From: Micromonospora vinacea
GTDB taxonomy: Bacteria; Actinomycetota; Actinomycetes; Mycobacteriales; Micromonosporaceae
NCBI RefSeq assembly: GCF_015751785.1
Contig: NZ_JADOTY010000001.1
Span: 372,001 to 436,000, forward strand
Reading direction: 5' to 3'
Length of the DNA: 64,000 bases
A model generated the notes under the pieces. The model saw nothing but the letters and a program-made list of their open reading frames with translations, was not told the DNA's origin and did no database searches. Numbering within the stretch: position 1 is the stretch's first letter; the number at the start of each line of letters is the position of its first letter. Made by a program: the position numbers and the translations under genes. Below are positions 39,239 to 48,329 of the stretch, in pieces.

Positions 39239-40171
39239 TCAGTCGACCAGGGTGCGGCCGGTCAGGTGCAGGAAGACGTCCTCCAGGCCGCTGCGCCGGA
39301 CCAGCACGTTGGCCGGCTGGAGCCCCAGCGCGGTGACCTCGGCGACCGCCGCGTCGCCGTCGGGCACGTAGAGCAGGACCCGGTCGGGCAGGACCTCGAC
39401 CCGCTCCCCCAGCCCGTCGAGCTTGCCGGCGAACGGCTCCTGCGACTCGGCGGCGAAGCGCAGCTCGACCACCTCACGCGTCGAGTGCTGCTCGATCAAC
39501 GCTCGGGGTGAGCCCTCCGCGACGATCCGGCCGCCGTCCATCACCACCAGGCGGTCGCAGAGCTGCTCGGCCTCGTCCATGTAGTGCGTGGTGAGCACCA
39601 GCGTGACGCCCTGCTGCTTGAGCCGGAACAGCCGCTCCCACACCAGGTGCCGGGCCTGCGGGTCGAGCCCGGTGGTCGGCTCGTCGAGCAGCACGATCTC
39701 CGGATCGTTCACCAGTGCGCGGGCGATGGTCAGCCGACGCTTCATCCCACCGGAGAGCGGCTCGACCTTGCTGTCGGCGCGCTCGGTGAGCTGGACGAAG
39801 TCGAGCAGCTCGGCGGCGCGCTCCCGGGCCGCCCGGCGGGAGATGCCGAAGTAGCGGGCGTAGACGGTCAGATTTTCCCGGACGGTCAGCTCCGGATCGA
39901 GATTGTCCAGCTGGGGGCAGACCCCGAGGCGCGCCCGGATCGCCGGCCCGTCGGCCACCGGATCCATGTCGAGGATGCGCAACTCACCGCCGCTGGGCGG
40001 GGATATGCAGCCGACCATCCGCATGGTGGACGACTTGCCCGCTCCGTTGGGCCCGAGGAAGCCGAACGCCTCACCCGGGCGCACCTCGACGTCGATGCCG
40101 TCCACGGCGGTGAAATCACCGAACCGCTTCACCAGCCCCCGAGCCTGAATCAGTGGTCGCCCCGAAGTCAC
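39239..40171 (-). CDS. ABC exporter ATPase (DrrA-like)
   Basis: The 310-residue protein has Walker A GPNGAGKSS, Q-loop VCPQLDNLDPELTV, signature LSGGMKRRLTIARAL, Walker B IVLLDEPTTGLDP and H-loop LTTHYMDEAEQL. The C-terminal domain is that of DrrA/NodI-type exporters. With the DrrB-like permeases at 34761-36429 it would pump out a drug or lipid. They are 2.8 kb apart here, with an unrelated module in between. Confidence 0.93.
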   Translation of the reverse strand: MTSGRPLIQARGLVKRFGDFTAVDGIDVEVRPGEAFGFLGPNGAGKSSTMRMVGCISPPSGGELRILDMDPVADGPAIRARLGVCPQLDNLDPELTVRENLTVYARYFGISRRAARERAAELLDFVQLTERADSKVEPLSGGMKRRLTIARALVNDPEIVLLDEPTTGLDPQARHLVWERLFRLKQQGVTLVLTTHYMDEAEQLCDRLVVMDGGRIVAEGSPRALIEQHSTREVVELRFAAESQEPFAGKLDGLGERVEVLPDRVLLYVPDGDAAVAEVTALGLQPANVLVRRSGLEDVFLHLTGRTLVD

Positions 40172-40352
40172 CGTCCGACCCTAACCGCCGGGTCCGACAG
40201 CCCTCCACGCAAATACGCGCGGTTGTGCCGGGACGTCCGCCGCGAGACGGGCAGGGCGACGGCGCACGCGACCCGCCGGTCACCCCGACCACAGGCGACG
40301 AAACGCCGGTCGGTGCCCCACCCGTCAGCCAATCGACGTGTATCGTCCTTTC

Positions 40353-42665
40353 GTGTCGCCCATCAGCGCGCCAGATGGTTCGTCGTCACCTGCCCGACCA
40401 GCCAACTCTCCCGCCGGTGGGTCTGCGGTGAGCCCCGACGGCGGGCCACCCCGACCACGACCGGAAGCCGACCGGAGCGAGCCCCACGCAAGCGGGCCCG
40501 ACCCGAGCGAGCCCCACGCAAGCGAGCCCGACCCGAGCGGGCCCGACCCGAGCGGGCCCGACATCCCCGAGCAGGCGACCCGGGACCTCGCCGCCCAGTT
40601 CGAGGACGAGAAACCGGGACGGGTGCTCTCCGGGCCGGTGGGTCTGCTCCTCACCACTGCGGCGCTCGCGATCGGCGCTCTCGCCCTGTGGCAGGTGTTC
40701 CGCCCGCTGTCGCAGGGCAGCAAGTACTACCTGATCATCTTCCTGGCCGGCGTACTCCCGCTGGTCTTCCTCGCCTACCCGGCCGACCTGCGGCTGCCGG
40801 CCCGGCTACGCGCCCGGCGACCACCCGCCTCGACGCGGCCCACAGTGACCGACTGGGTCCTGGTCGTCCTGGCGGTGGCGGCCTGTCTCTACCCCGTCCT
40901 GCCGATCCGGATCGGCAGCGGTGGCGGCGGGTACAACGCGTTCCTCGACCGGCAGGGCCTGCTGGCGCCGACGGATCTGGTGCTGGGCACCGTCCTGCTG
41001 CTTCTGCTGCTCGAAGCGTGCCGACGGACCACCGGTTGGATCCTGCCGGCGGTCTGCCTGCTGTTCCTCGGGTACGGCTACTACGGCGGGTTGCTGCCGC
41101 AGTCCTGGCCGGTCGCGCACGCGGGGCTCGACTTCAGTCAGCTGGTCGACGCGTTCTACAACTCCGACAGCGGCTTCTACGGCACGCCGCTCGACGTGGC
41201 CGCCTCGTACATCGTGCTGTTCACCATCTACGGCGCGGTGCTGGAGTTGTCCGGGGCCGGGCGGTTCTTCGTCGAGCTGTCGGCCGCGGCGTTCCGGCGT
41301 TCGCGTACCGCCGCCGGCCGGACGGCGGTGGCCTCGGGGTTCCTGCTCGGCACCGTCTCCGGCTCCGGCGCGGCGACGACGGTGAGCATCGGCGCGGTCA
41401 CCTGGCCGCTGCTGCGCCGCGCCGGCTACCCGCCGGAGCGGGCCGGCGGCATGTTGGCCGCGGCAGGGGTGGGCGCCATCCTCTCCCCACCCACTCTGGG
41501 TGCGGCGGCGTTCATCATCGCCGAGTACCTGGGCGTCTCGTACCTCCAGGTGCTGGGCTGGGCGACCGTGCCGACGGTGCTCTACTACCTCGGCATCCTG
41601 CTCGCCGTCGAGATCGACGCCCGCCGTTCGGGCGTACGCCCCGTGGTGATGGACGTCGGCTCGCCCTGGCGTCTGCTGGCCCGGTTCGGCTACCACTTCG
41701 CCTCGCTGATCGCCATCATCGTGTTCCTCGCGCTAGGCGTGTCCGCGACGAGGGCTGTCGTGTTCGCCATCGTGCTCACCGTCGCGTTGTCGTTCCTGGC
41801 CCCCAGGAACGGCCGCGCCCCCAGGAACGGCCGCGCCCCCAGGAACGAGGACCGCGCGCACCGGCTCACCCCGGGCCGGCTGGTGACCGCGCTCGTCACC
41901 GGCGTACGCGGCGTCCTCGCCGTCACCGCGGTCTGCGCCGCCGCCGGCATCATCACGGCGACCACCACGAAGACCGGCCTCGGGCCGCAGGCGGCGGCGC
42001 TGCTGATCGGCGGGGCGCAGGCGGTCACCTCGGACCCGACGCTGGTGCTGGTGCTCACCGCGCTGCTCGCCGCCGTCGCGCTCACCCTGCTGGGTCTGGC
42101 CGTGCCGGTCACCGCGTCGTTCGTGATCGGTTGGGTGATCGTCGGTCCGGCCCTGCTCGACCTGGGCGTCACCGCGCCGGCGGCGGCGATGTTCGTCTTC
42201 TACTTCGCTGTGCTGTCCGAGGTGTCCCCACCGACAGCGCTCGCCGCGGTGGCCGCCGCCGCCGTCACCGGCGGCCGGCTGGTGCCGACCATGTGGCAGA
42301 CCCTGCGGTACGCGCTGCCGGCGTACCTGACCCCGATCGCGTTCGTCATCACGCCGGCCGGGCTCGGTCTGCTCGGCATCGGTGGCGTTCAACGGATCGC
42401 CTTCGCCGCGGCGGTCACCGCGCTCAGTGTGGCGGTGCTCGCCGTCGCCGCCGGTGGCTGGTTGCCCGGCGTGGGCCCGGCCGGCGCGCCGGAACGGGTG
42501 CTGGGTGCCCTCGCCGGCGTCACACTGCTCTGGCTCGAACCCGTGCCGGTAACTGTGGGCGCGGCGCTGGCCGCCGTCGCGGCGGCGGGTGTGTTCGTCC
42601 GACGCGGATCCGCCGGCCGGTCATCGTCCGGATCACCAGCCAACCCTGTGGAGGAACAACTGTGA
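40353..42665 (+). CDS. TRAP transporter fused permease (TAXI type)
   Basis: The protein is about 770 residues, a fused small and large TRAP permease with about 17 helices. The N-terminal 70 residues are a Pro/Ser/Glu/Asp-rich tail with near-repeats (PDPSGPDPSGPD). Family signatures are GFLLGTVSGSGAATTVSIGA and AAGVGAILSPPTLGAAAFII. A cytoplasmic loop holds three tandem APRNGR-type repeats from an 18-bp DNA repeat (about 41800-41850). GTG 40353 and GTG 40338 are both possible starts; neither has a ribosome site. TATCGT just upstream of 40353 may mean a leaderless transcript. It imports an organic acid or similar, powered by an ion gradient. Confidence 0.9.
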   Translation: MSPISAPDGSSSPARPANSPAGGSAVSPDGGPPRPRPEADRSEPHASGPDPSEPHASEPDPSGPDPSGPDIPEQATRDLAAQFEDEKPGRVLSGPVGLLLTTAALAIGALALWQVFRPLSQGSKYYLIIFLAGVLPLVFLAYPADLRLPARLRARRPPASTRPTVTDWVLVVLAVAACLYPVLPIRIGSGGGGYNAFLDRQGLLAPTDLVLGTVLLLLLLEACRRTTGWILPAVCLLFLGYGYYGGLLPQSWPVAHAGLDFSQLVDAFYNSDSGFYGTPLDVAASYIVLFTIYGAVLELSGAGRFFVELSAAAFRRSRTAAGRTAVASGFLLGTVSGSGAATTVSIGAVTWPLLRRAGYPPERAGGMLAAAGVGAILSPPTLGAAAFIIAEYLGVSYLQVLGWATVPTVLYYLGILLAVEIDARRSGVRPVVMDVGSPWRLLARFGYHFASLIAIIVFLALGVSATRAVVFAIVLTVALSFLAPRNGRAPRNGRAPRNEDRAHRLTPGRLVTALVTGVRGVLAVTAVCAAAGIITATTTKTGLGPQAAALLIGGAQAVTSDPTLVLVLTALLAAVALTLLGLAVPVTASFVIGWVIVGPALLDLGVTAPAAAMFVFYFAVLSEVSPPTALAAVAAAAVTGGRLVPTMWQTLRYALPAYLTPIAFVITPAGLGLLGIGGVQRIAFAAAVTALSVAVLAVAAGGWLPGVGPAGAPERVLGALAGVTLLWLEPVPVTVGAALAAVAAAGVFVRRGSAGRSSSGSPANPVEEQL

Positions 42666-43681
42666 GACGAATCGACGTACGGCTCGCGGCGGGCCTGAGC
42701 GTGCTCGCCCTCGTGACGGTCGGCACCGCGGGGTGCGGAGGTCAGCAGGGCGGCGCGGCAAAGGACGACACGGCCAGCGAGGTCACCTGCGAGGTGACAA
42801 AGGAGACCCGCGTCGGCATCGCCACCGGCAACGCGACCGGCGTCTACTACGTGGTCGGCAACGCCCTGGCCGGGCAGTTGTCCGGGGCGACGGGCGGCAA
42901 GCTCTCCGGCACCGCGGCCGAGACCGGCGCTTCGGTGCAGAACGTCGAGCAACTGGTCGGTGGCCAGTACGACGTGGCGTTCTCGCTGTTCGACACGGCT
43001 GTCAATGCGTTCGAGGGCAAGGACAGCTTCACCGCGCCGCAGCCGGTGGAGGCGCTGACCCGCATCTACGACAACTACACCCAGGTGGTGGTCCGCAACG
43101 ACTCTGGGATCACCTCGGTGGCCGACATGCGGGGCAAGCGGATCTCCACCGGCTCACCGAAGTCCGGCACCGAGGTGATCGCCAACCGGCTGTTGGAGGC
43201 CGCCGGCCTCGACCCGGCCAAGGACGTCAGGGCGCAGCGACTGGACCTGACCAAGACTGTCGAGGGGATCAAGGACGGCAGCGTCGACGGCTTCTTCTGG
43301 TCCGGTGGTCTGCCCACCGGTGGCCTCACCGACCTGTTCACCACGGCCGGCGGCTCGGTGAAGTTCGTCGACATCTCGCCGTTGCTGCCGAAGATGGCAG
43401 CGTTGAGCCCCGCCTACCAGGCCGGGACGATCGGCCGGGACGCGTACCGGACGGCGAGCGACACCCCGACCATCGTCGTACCGAACGTGTTGTTGGTCCG
43501 TAAGGACCTGGACGCCAACGTCGCCTGCGCGATCACCCGGACGGTCTTCGACAAGCGCGACGCCCTGGCCCAGGCCAACCCGGCGGCCAAGGGGATCTCG
43601 CTGGAAAAGGCCCGCAGGACCCTGCCGGTGCCGCTGCACCGCGGCGCCGAGAAGGCGCTGAAGGACCTCGGCGCGAACTGA
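42662..43681 (+). CDS. TAXI-family TRAP substrate-binding lipoprotein
   Basis: The 339-residue protein starts at GTG 42662, which overlaps the permease stop and has GGAGG 7 nt upstream. The lipobox is GTAGC. The mature part shows TAXI signatures: RVGIATGNATGVYYVVGNAL, VQNVEQLVGGQYDVAFSLFD, MRGKRISTGSPKSGTEVIAN and KDGSVDGFFWSGGLPTGGLT. It captures the ligand for the fused permease. TAXI systems usually take up dicarboxylates, glutamate or related acids; the ligand here is unknown. Confidence 0.92.
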   Translation: MRRIDVRLAAGLSVLALVTVGTAGCGGQQGGAAKDDTASEVTCEVTKETRVGIATGNATGVYYVVGNALAGQLSGATGGKLSGTAAETGASVQNVEQLVGGQYDVAFSLFDTAVNAFEGKDSFTAPQPVEALTRIYDNYTQVVVRNDSGITSVADMRGKRISTGSPKSGTEVIANRLLEAAGLDPAKDVRAQRLDLTKTVEGIKDGSVDGFFWSGGLPTGGLTDLFTTAGGSVKFVDISPLLPKMAALSPAYQAGTIGRDAYRTASDTPTIVVPNVLLVRKDLDANVACAITRTVFDKRDALAQANPAAKGISLEKARRTLPVPLHRGAEKALKDLGAN

Positions 43682-43690
43682 CAGGGCCGG

Positions 43691-44227
43691 TCAGTTGTCG
43701 GCCGGCGCGGTGGCGGCGCGGGCCACGCCGACCAGCCGGTCGGTCTCGGCGAGCAGGGCCTCGTCGTCCGCCGGAGTGCCGGGGTCGAGTCGGACCGTCC
43801 AGGTCAGACCGTCGACCCCGGCCACGCGGCGGGCCGCGACCCGCGCCGCGCCGCCGGGCACCGGCTGGTGCTCGGTGTACGCGACCGAGCGGGTCACCCG
43901 GGCCCGCACCTGGTGCGGCAACTCCCCCGGGTCGAGCAGCAGGTACGTTTCGGCCGGACCGTCGACGACCACCGTGTAGCCGTCCCGCTCGACGAGCTGC
44001 TCGGCGGGGGTGACTGTCAACTTCCGGCCGGACCAGACCGCCTTGAGGATGCTGTGCCACCCGAGCCGGTGCCCCCGACCGGGCAACCACAATCCGAGGT
44101 TGGTGGCGACCACCACCCCGTCGCCCTCGCCGTTGCCGGCGGCGGCCCAGGCCAACACCCGCTCGTCGGCGGTCAGCGGCGGCCGGTCGGCCGGCGGCAG
44201 CTTCGGCTTGCGGCTGAACAGTCCCAT
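43691..44227 (-). CDS. Conserved actinobacterial hypothetical protein
   Basis: The 178-residue soluble protein begins MGLFSRKPKLPPADRPPL. A beta-rich domain then follows (VVVATNLGLWLPGRGHRLGW, HSILKAVWSGRKLTVTPAEQ) that resembles a PH-like fold. Such proteins are commonly encoded next to dnaG in actinobacteria, and here the gene follows dnaG with no gap. Its function is unknown. Confidence 0.8.
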   Translation of the reverse strand: MGLFSRKPKLPPADRPPLTADERVLAWAAAGNGEGDGVVVATNLGLWLPGRGHRLGWHSILKAVWSGRKLTVTPAEQLVERDGYTVVVDGPAETYLLLDPGELPHQVRARVTRSVAYTEHQPVPGGAARVAARRVAGVDGLTWTVRLDPGTPADDEALLAETDRLVGVARAATAPADN

Positions 44228-46108
44228 CTAGAGGCCTCCCGCGGCCTGCTCGCGCAGCGCCCGGGCGTGCTGCTCCAGGGACAGCAGCTCACCGAACGCG
44301 GCGAAGTACTCGTCCTTGTTGTTGACCGGGTTGATCCGCTGGATGCGTGACTTGAGGTCCCGGACCCGGGCGGTCACCGACCCGAACTGCACCCGCGCCA
44401 TGGTGATCGACACGTAGCGCGGGTCCGGTTCGCCGTCGATCCGCAGTGGTTCGACGGCCAGCTCGCCGACAAGCGCCGCAGCCGCCAGGTCGTCGCAGGC
44501 GTCGCGGACCGACTCGATCCAGACCGCGCCGCCGGTCGCCGACGCGGCGCCACCGGCCACCGCGATGGCGGTACGCACCGCGACGTGCACCGGGTGGCGG
44601 TATTCGGTGGCCTCGACAGCGTCGAACATCGGCCCGGCCAGAACGGGTTGCTGGAGGGCGAGTTTGAGCGCTTCCCGCTCGACCATCGACTGCGGGCTGT
44701 CCACCGCAGGCTCAGGGCGGGCCGAGGTCGGCCGGGCGGCGGGGGCGGCGTCGCGGGTGCCGGGCGGCGCGGTGTTGCCGGCGGCGAGCACCGCCCGCTG
44801 CACCGGCTCGATCTCCATGCCGAGGTCCATGGCGAGCTTGCGGACGTACTCGGGGCGCTTTTCCCGGTCCTTGAGTCGCGCGACCAGGGGGGCGGCGTGG
44901 CGCATCGCCTCGACCCGGCCGTCGACGGTGTCCAGGTCGAAACGGCTGATCACGTGCCGCAGCGCGAAGTCGACAAGCGGCTCGCGGCGGGCGACCAGGT
45001 CACGCACCGCCAGGTCACCCTTGGCCAGCCGCAGGTCGCACGGGTCCATGTTGTCCGGGCTGACCGCGATGAACGTACGCCCGACGAAGCGCTGGTCGTC
45101 TTCGAAGGCGCGCAGCGCGGCCTTCTGCCCGGCGGCGTCACCGTCGAAGGTGAAGATGATCTCGCCGGCCACCTCGTCGCTGTCGAACAGGAGCCGACGC
45201 AGGACGGAGATGTGGTCCGCGGCGAAGGCGGTGCCGCAGGTCGCCACGGCCGTGGTCACCCCGGCGAGGTGGCAGGCCATCACGTCGGTGTAACCCTCGA
45301 CGATCACCGCCCGCCCCTGCTTGGCGATCTCCCGCTTGGCCTGGTCGATGCCGTAGAGCACGTGCGACTTCTTGTAGATCGGCGTCTCGGGGGTGTTCAG
45401 GTACTTCGGGCCGTCGTCGTCGTCGAAGAGCTTGCGCGCGCCGAAGCCGATCACGTCGCCGGCGAGGTCGCGGATCGGCCAGAGCAGCCGGCGGCGGAAC
45501 CGGTCGATCAGGGAGCCCGAACGGGCCTCCCGGGACAGCCCGGCGGTGACCAGCTCCTGGTGGGTGAAGCCCTGCTGGCGTAGGTGCTTGGTGAGCAGGT
45601 CCCAACCCTCCGGCGCGAACCCACAGCCGTAGCGCTCGGCGGCGGCCCTGTCGAAACCCCGTCGCGCCAGGAACTCCCGTGCCGGCCGGGCGCCGGCGGT
45701 GCTCAGTTGCGCGCGGTAGAACTCGACGGCGGCGGCGTGCGCGGCGACCAGGCGCTGCCGCTGACCCTGCTGCGGGCGCGGGCGCGGGGTGCCCTTGTCG
45801 TCCTCGATGTAACGCAGTTGGATGCCGGCGCGGCCGGCCAGCTGCTCGACGGACTCCACGAAGCTGAGGTGGTCGGCGTCCATCAGGAACTTGATCGCGT
45901 CCCCGCCGGCCCCACAGCCGAAGCAGTACCAGACGTTGCGGGCCGGGGACACGTTGAACGACGGACTTTTCTCGTCGTGGAACGGGCACAGGCCCTTGAG
46001 GTTGCCGCCGCCGGCGGACTTCAGGGTGACGGTCTCGGAGATCACATCCCCGATCGAGGTGCGTTCCCGGACCAGTGCGATGTCCTCGTCCCGGATCCGC
46101 CCAGCCAT
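44228..46108 (-). CDS. dnaG: DNA primase
   Basis: The 626-residue DnaG starts at ATG 46108. The zinc finger has C41, H44, C62 and C65 (CPFHDEKSPSF, WYCFGCGAGGD). The catalytic core has the RNA-polymerase-like basic segment FRRRLLWPIRDLAGDVIGFG and the TOPRIM residues VIVEGYTDVMA and FTFDGDAAGQKAAL. A linker rich in Pro/Ala leads to the C-terminal helicase-binding domain (about 500-626). It makes the RNA primers for replication. The length and domain set are normal. Confidence 0.97.
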   Translation of the reverse strand: MAGRIRDEDIALVRERTSIGDVISETVTLKSAGGGNLKGLCPFHDEKSPSFNVSPARNVWYCFGCGAGGDAIKFLMDADHLSFVESVEQLAGRAGIQLRYIEDDKGTPRPRPQQGQRQRLVAAHAAAVEFYRAQLSTAGARPAREFLARRGFDRAAAERYGCGFAPEGWDLLTKHLRQQGFTHQELVTAGLSREARSGSLIDRFRRRLLWPIRDLAGDVIGFGARKLFDDDDGPKYLNTPETPIYKKSHVLYGIDQAKREIAKQGRAVIVEGYTDVMACHLAGVTTAVATCGTAFAADHISVLRRLLFDSDEVAGEIIFTFDGDAAGQKAALRAFEDDQRFVGRTFIAVSPDNMDPCDLRLAKGDLAVRDLVARREPLVDFALRHVISRFDLDTVDGRVEAMRHAAPLVARLKDREKRPEYVRKLAMDLGMEIEPVQRAVLAAGNTAPPGTRDAAPAARPTSARPEPAVDSPQSMVEREALKLALQQPVLAGPMFDAVEATEYRHPVHVAVRTAIAVAGGAASATGGAVWIESVRDACDDLAAAALVGELAVEPLRIDGEPDPRYVSITMARVQFGSVTARVRDLKSRIQRINPVNNKDEYFAAFGELLSLEQHARALREQAAGGL

Positions 46109-46243
46109 GCGCCACCCCCTCGCCGTACATCCTGCCCTGCCGGACCGACGACACGCCGGCCGGGGGACGCCGGTGTGGCGGCGGCCGCTGCCGGCTGGGC
46201 GGTTCCGGCCCGCAGGCCGGGTCCGCACGGGGACCATGACCAG

Positions 46244-47449
46244 ATGCGCCGGGTACGGACCGAAGCCCCCCGCCTGCCGAGATGGCTGGCCGCTCGGATG
46301 GGGCTACCCGGGCAGACCCCGCAGACGGACGAGGCCGGCCACCGGCACGCCACCTGGCTGGAGCTCTTCCTCGACCTCATCTTCGTGTACGCCCTCGCCG
46401 CGGTGGTGGCCCGGTTGGGCAACGAACCGGCCCCGTCGCCAAAGGCCGTGCTGGCCGTGATCGGGCTCTTCGTGGTGATCCAGTGGGCCTGGATGGGGCA
46501 GGTCTACTACGACACCCGGTTCGATCCGGACGACGCGCTGCACCGGCTGCTGGTGCTTGTCGCGTTGGTCGGAGCGGGCGCGATGACCCTCGGAGTCGAC
46601 GAGGTCCCGGAGAGCGTGCTGCTGCCGGTCGGCTACCTGATCGTGCGGGGTGTGCTGCTCCTGCTGTACCTGCGGGCCTGGCCGACCAGCCCGAGCGCCC
46701 GAATGGTGACGACTGTCTATCTGATCGGCTTCGGGTCGGGCTGGTTGATCTGGCTGGGGTCGCTGACCGTTTCCGCCGAACTACGCCCGGTCCTGTGGAT
46801 CGTCGCGATGGTCATCGAACTGGCCACGCCCTGGGCCGGGGTGCGCTGGCTCAACCGCTGGCCGGTGGACAACCGGCACCTGCCGGAACGGATCGGCCAG
46901 TTCACCATCATCGTGCTGGGTAGCGCGCTGGCCAGCCTGCTCTTCGCGGTGCCGGACCACCCCCCACCCCACATGATCCTCACCGCCGCGATGGCGTTCC
47001 TCATCCCGGCGGCGGTCTGGTGGGTCTACACCACCTTCGTCACCACCCGGCTGACCCAGAGCCGGCTGCGCGGCGGGCAGGCGTACACCTACCTGCACAT
47101 TCCGCTCGGCGGTGCGCTGTTGCTGCTCGGCTGGGCGCTCGGGCAGGTGGTCCGGCTGGTCGACGACGACGCGAACCAGCTGCCGCTGGAGCTGCGGCTG
47201 CTGCTGGGCGCCTCGATGGTGGTGTGGACGGCCTGCGGGCTCGCCCTGTACTGGTTGTGGACCCGACCGAGCGCCGCCCGGTTGGCGATCGCCGCCTACG
47301 GGGTGGTCTCGGTCAGCCTGATCACCGCGACGGTGCACCAGCCCAGGGTGATGCTGTCGCTGCTCTCCCTGGCCGTCGTCGGGTACGCCGTACTGCTCAG
47401 CCGGCGCCTCGCCCGGGCCGGTAAGGAGATGAACACCCCCGAGGGGTGA
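46244..47449 (+). CDS. LtrA-like low temperature requirement membrane protein
   Basis: The 401-residue protein starts at ATG 46244. Its N-terminus is basic and followed by the family signature HATWLELFLDLIFVYALAAV. Ten to eleven helices follow, with VIQWAWMGQVYYDTRFDPDD, WIVAMVIELATPWAGVRWLN and AYTYLHIPLGGALLLLGWAL. LtrA was named from a Listeria growth phenotype; its biochemical role is unknown. It diverges from dnaG with about 135 bp between them. Confidence 0.9.
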   Translation: MRRVRTEAPRLPRWLAARMGLPGQTPQTDEAGHRHATWLELFLDLIFVYALAAVVARLGNEPAPSPKAVLAVIGLFVVIQWAWMGQVYYDTRFDPDDALHRLLVLVALVGAGAMTLGVDEVPESVLLPVGYLIVRGVLLLLYLRAWPTSPSARMVTTVYLIGFGSGWLIWLGSLTVSAELRPVLWIVAMVIELATPWAGVRWLNRWPVDNRHLPERIGQFTIIVLGSALASLLFAVPDHPPPHMILTAAMAFLIPAAVWWVYTTFVTTRLTQSRLRGGQAYTYLHIPLGGALLLLGWALGQVVRLVDDDANQLPLELRLLLGASMVVWTACGLALYWLWTRPSAARLAIAAYGVVSVSLITATVHQPRVMLSLLSLAVVGYAVLLSRRLARAGKEMNTPEG

Positions 47450-47456
47450 GCGGCGC

Positions 47457-48305
47457 TCAGGCCGCCGCGGCGGGCTCCGGAATGGCCGTCTCCTCGGCCG
47501 CCACCTGCTGGTTCCAGTCGGCCTTGGTGGAGCGCCAACCCTCGTCGTCCATGCCGCGCCGCCAGTAGCCGGAGATGGAGAGCCGGTCGAGGGGTAGGCC
47601 CCGCTCGCCGCGCAGCAGCCGGCGCAGGTCCCGGACGAACGCTGCCTCGCCGTGCACGAACGCGTGCACCTGGCCGGCTGGGAACTCCAACGCCCGCACC
47701 GCCGCGACCAGCGCCTCGCCCACCGGGCGTTCGCCACGGTGCAGCCAGGTCAGCTCGACCGCCCCGGGGCTGAGCAGCTTCTGCTCCTCCGCCGGGTCGG
47801 CGATCTCCACGAAGACGTGGGCCGGGGCACCCAACGGCAGACGCTCGAGGGCGGCGGCGATCGCCGGCAGGGCGCTCTCGTCACCGACCAGCAGATGCCA
47901 GTCCGCGTCCGGGTTCGGGGCGTACGCGCCGCCGGGGCCGACGAAGTGCACCGGATCCCCCGGGCGCAACGCGGCGGCCCACGGACCGGCCAAACCCTCG
48001 TCGCCGTGGTACACCACGTCGACGGTCAACTCCCCGGCCAGCGGATCCCAGCGCCGCACCGTGTACGCGCGCAGCCGGGGCCACTGCTCCCGGGGCAGGT
48101 CCCGGCGGATCGCGGCGAGGTCCAACGGCTGCGGGTACGCGACGTTCGGCTGCGGGAACACGACCTTGATGTAGTGGTCGGTGAACTCGCCCACCGGCAG
48201 GCCGACCAGTTCGTCCCCACCGAGGACGAGCCGGATCAGGTGCGGGGTGGGCCGCTCGGTGCGCAGCACCCGGGCCGAGGTGACGTTCCTGGGGCGTTCC
48301 GTCAT
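47457..48305 (-). CDS. Siderophore-interacting protein (ferric-siderophore reductase)
   Basis: The 282-residue FAD-binding protein of the ViuB/SIP family has an N-terminal FAD barrel (TPHLIRLVLGGDEL, RAYTVRRWDPLAGELTVDVV, HGDEGLAGPWAAALRPGDPV) and a C-terminal NADPH-like domain (HLLVGDESALPAIAAALERL, VHAFVHGEAAFVRDLRRLL). It reduces ferric siderophores in the cytoplasm to release iron. An IdeR/DtxR-type box lies 5 bp before the start codon, so it is expected to be repressed when iron is plentiful. Confidence 0.93.
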   Translation of the reverse strand: MTERPRNVTSARVLRTERPTPHLIRLVLGGDELVGLPVGEFTDHYIKVVFPQPNVAYPQPLDLAAIRRDLPREQWPRLRAYTVRRWDPLAGELTVDVVYHGDEGLAGPWAAALRPGDPVHFVGPGGAYAPNPDADWHLLVGDESALPAIAAALERLPLGAPAHVFVEIADPAEEQKLLSPGAVELTWLHRGERPVGEALVAAVRALEFPAGQVHAFVHGEAAFVRDLRRLLRGERGLPLDRLSISGYWRRGMDDEGWRSTKADWNQQVAAEETAIPEPAAAA

Positions 48306-48310
48306 GCCAG

Positions 48311-48329
48311 TTAGGTTAGCCTAAGCTGG
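48311..48329. promoter_or_regulatory. IdeR/DtxR-type iron box
   Basis: TTAGGTTAGCCTAAGCTGG closely matches the 19-bp iron-box consensus TTAGGTTAGSCTAACCTAA, strongest in the first 14 bases. It lies 6-24 bp before the siderophore-interacting protein start, so the transcript must have a very short leader or none. It also covers the dgt stop codon. Confidence 0.75.

Noticed and set aside
38808-39371. ORF rich in PPRPSR repeats
   Set aside because: It is the translation of the 18-bp tandem repeat and adjoining non-coding DNA.
39584-42661. Long in-frame extension upstream of the TAXI binding protein
   Set aside because: It runs antisense to the DrrA gene and out of frame through the TRAP permease. 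The real start is GTG 42662 with a strong ribosome site and lipobox.
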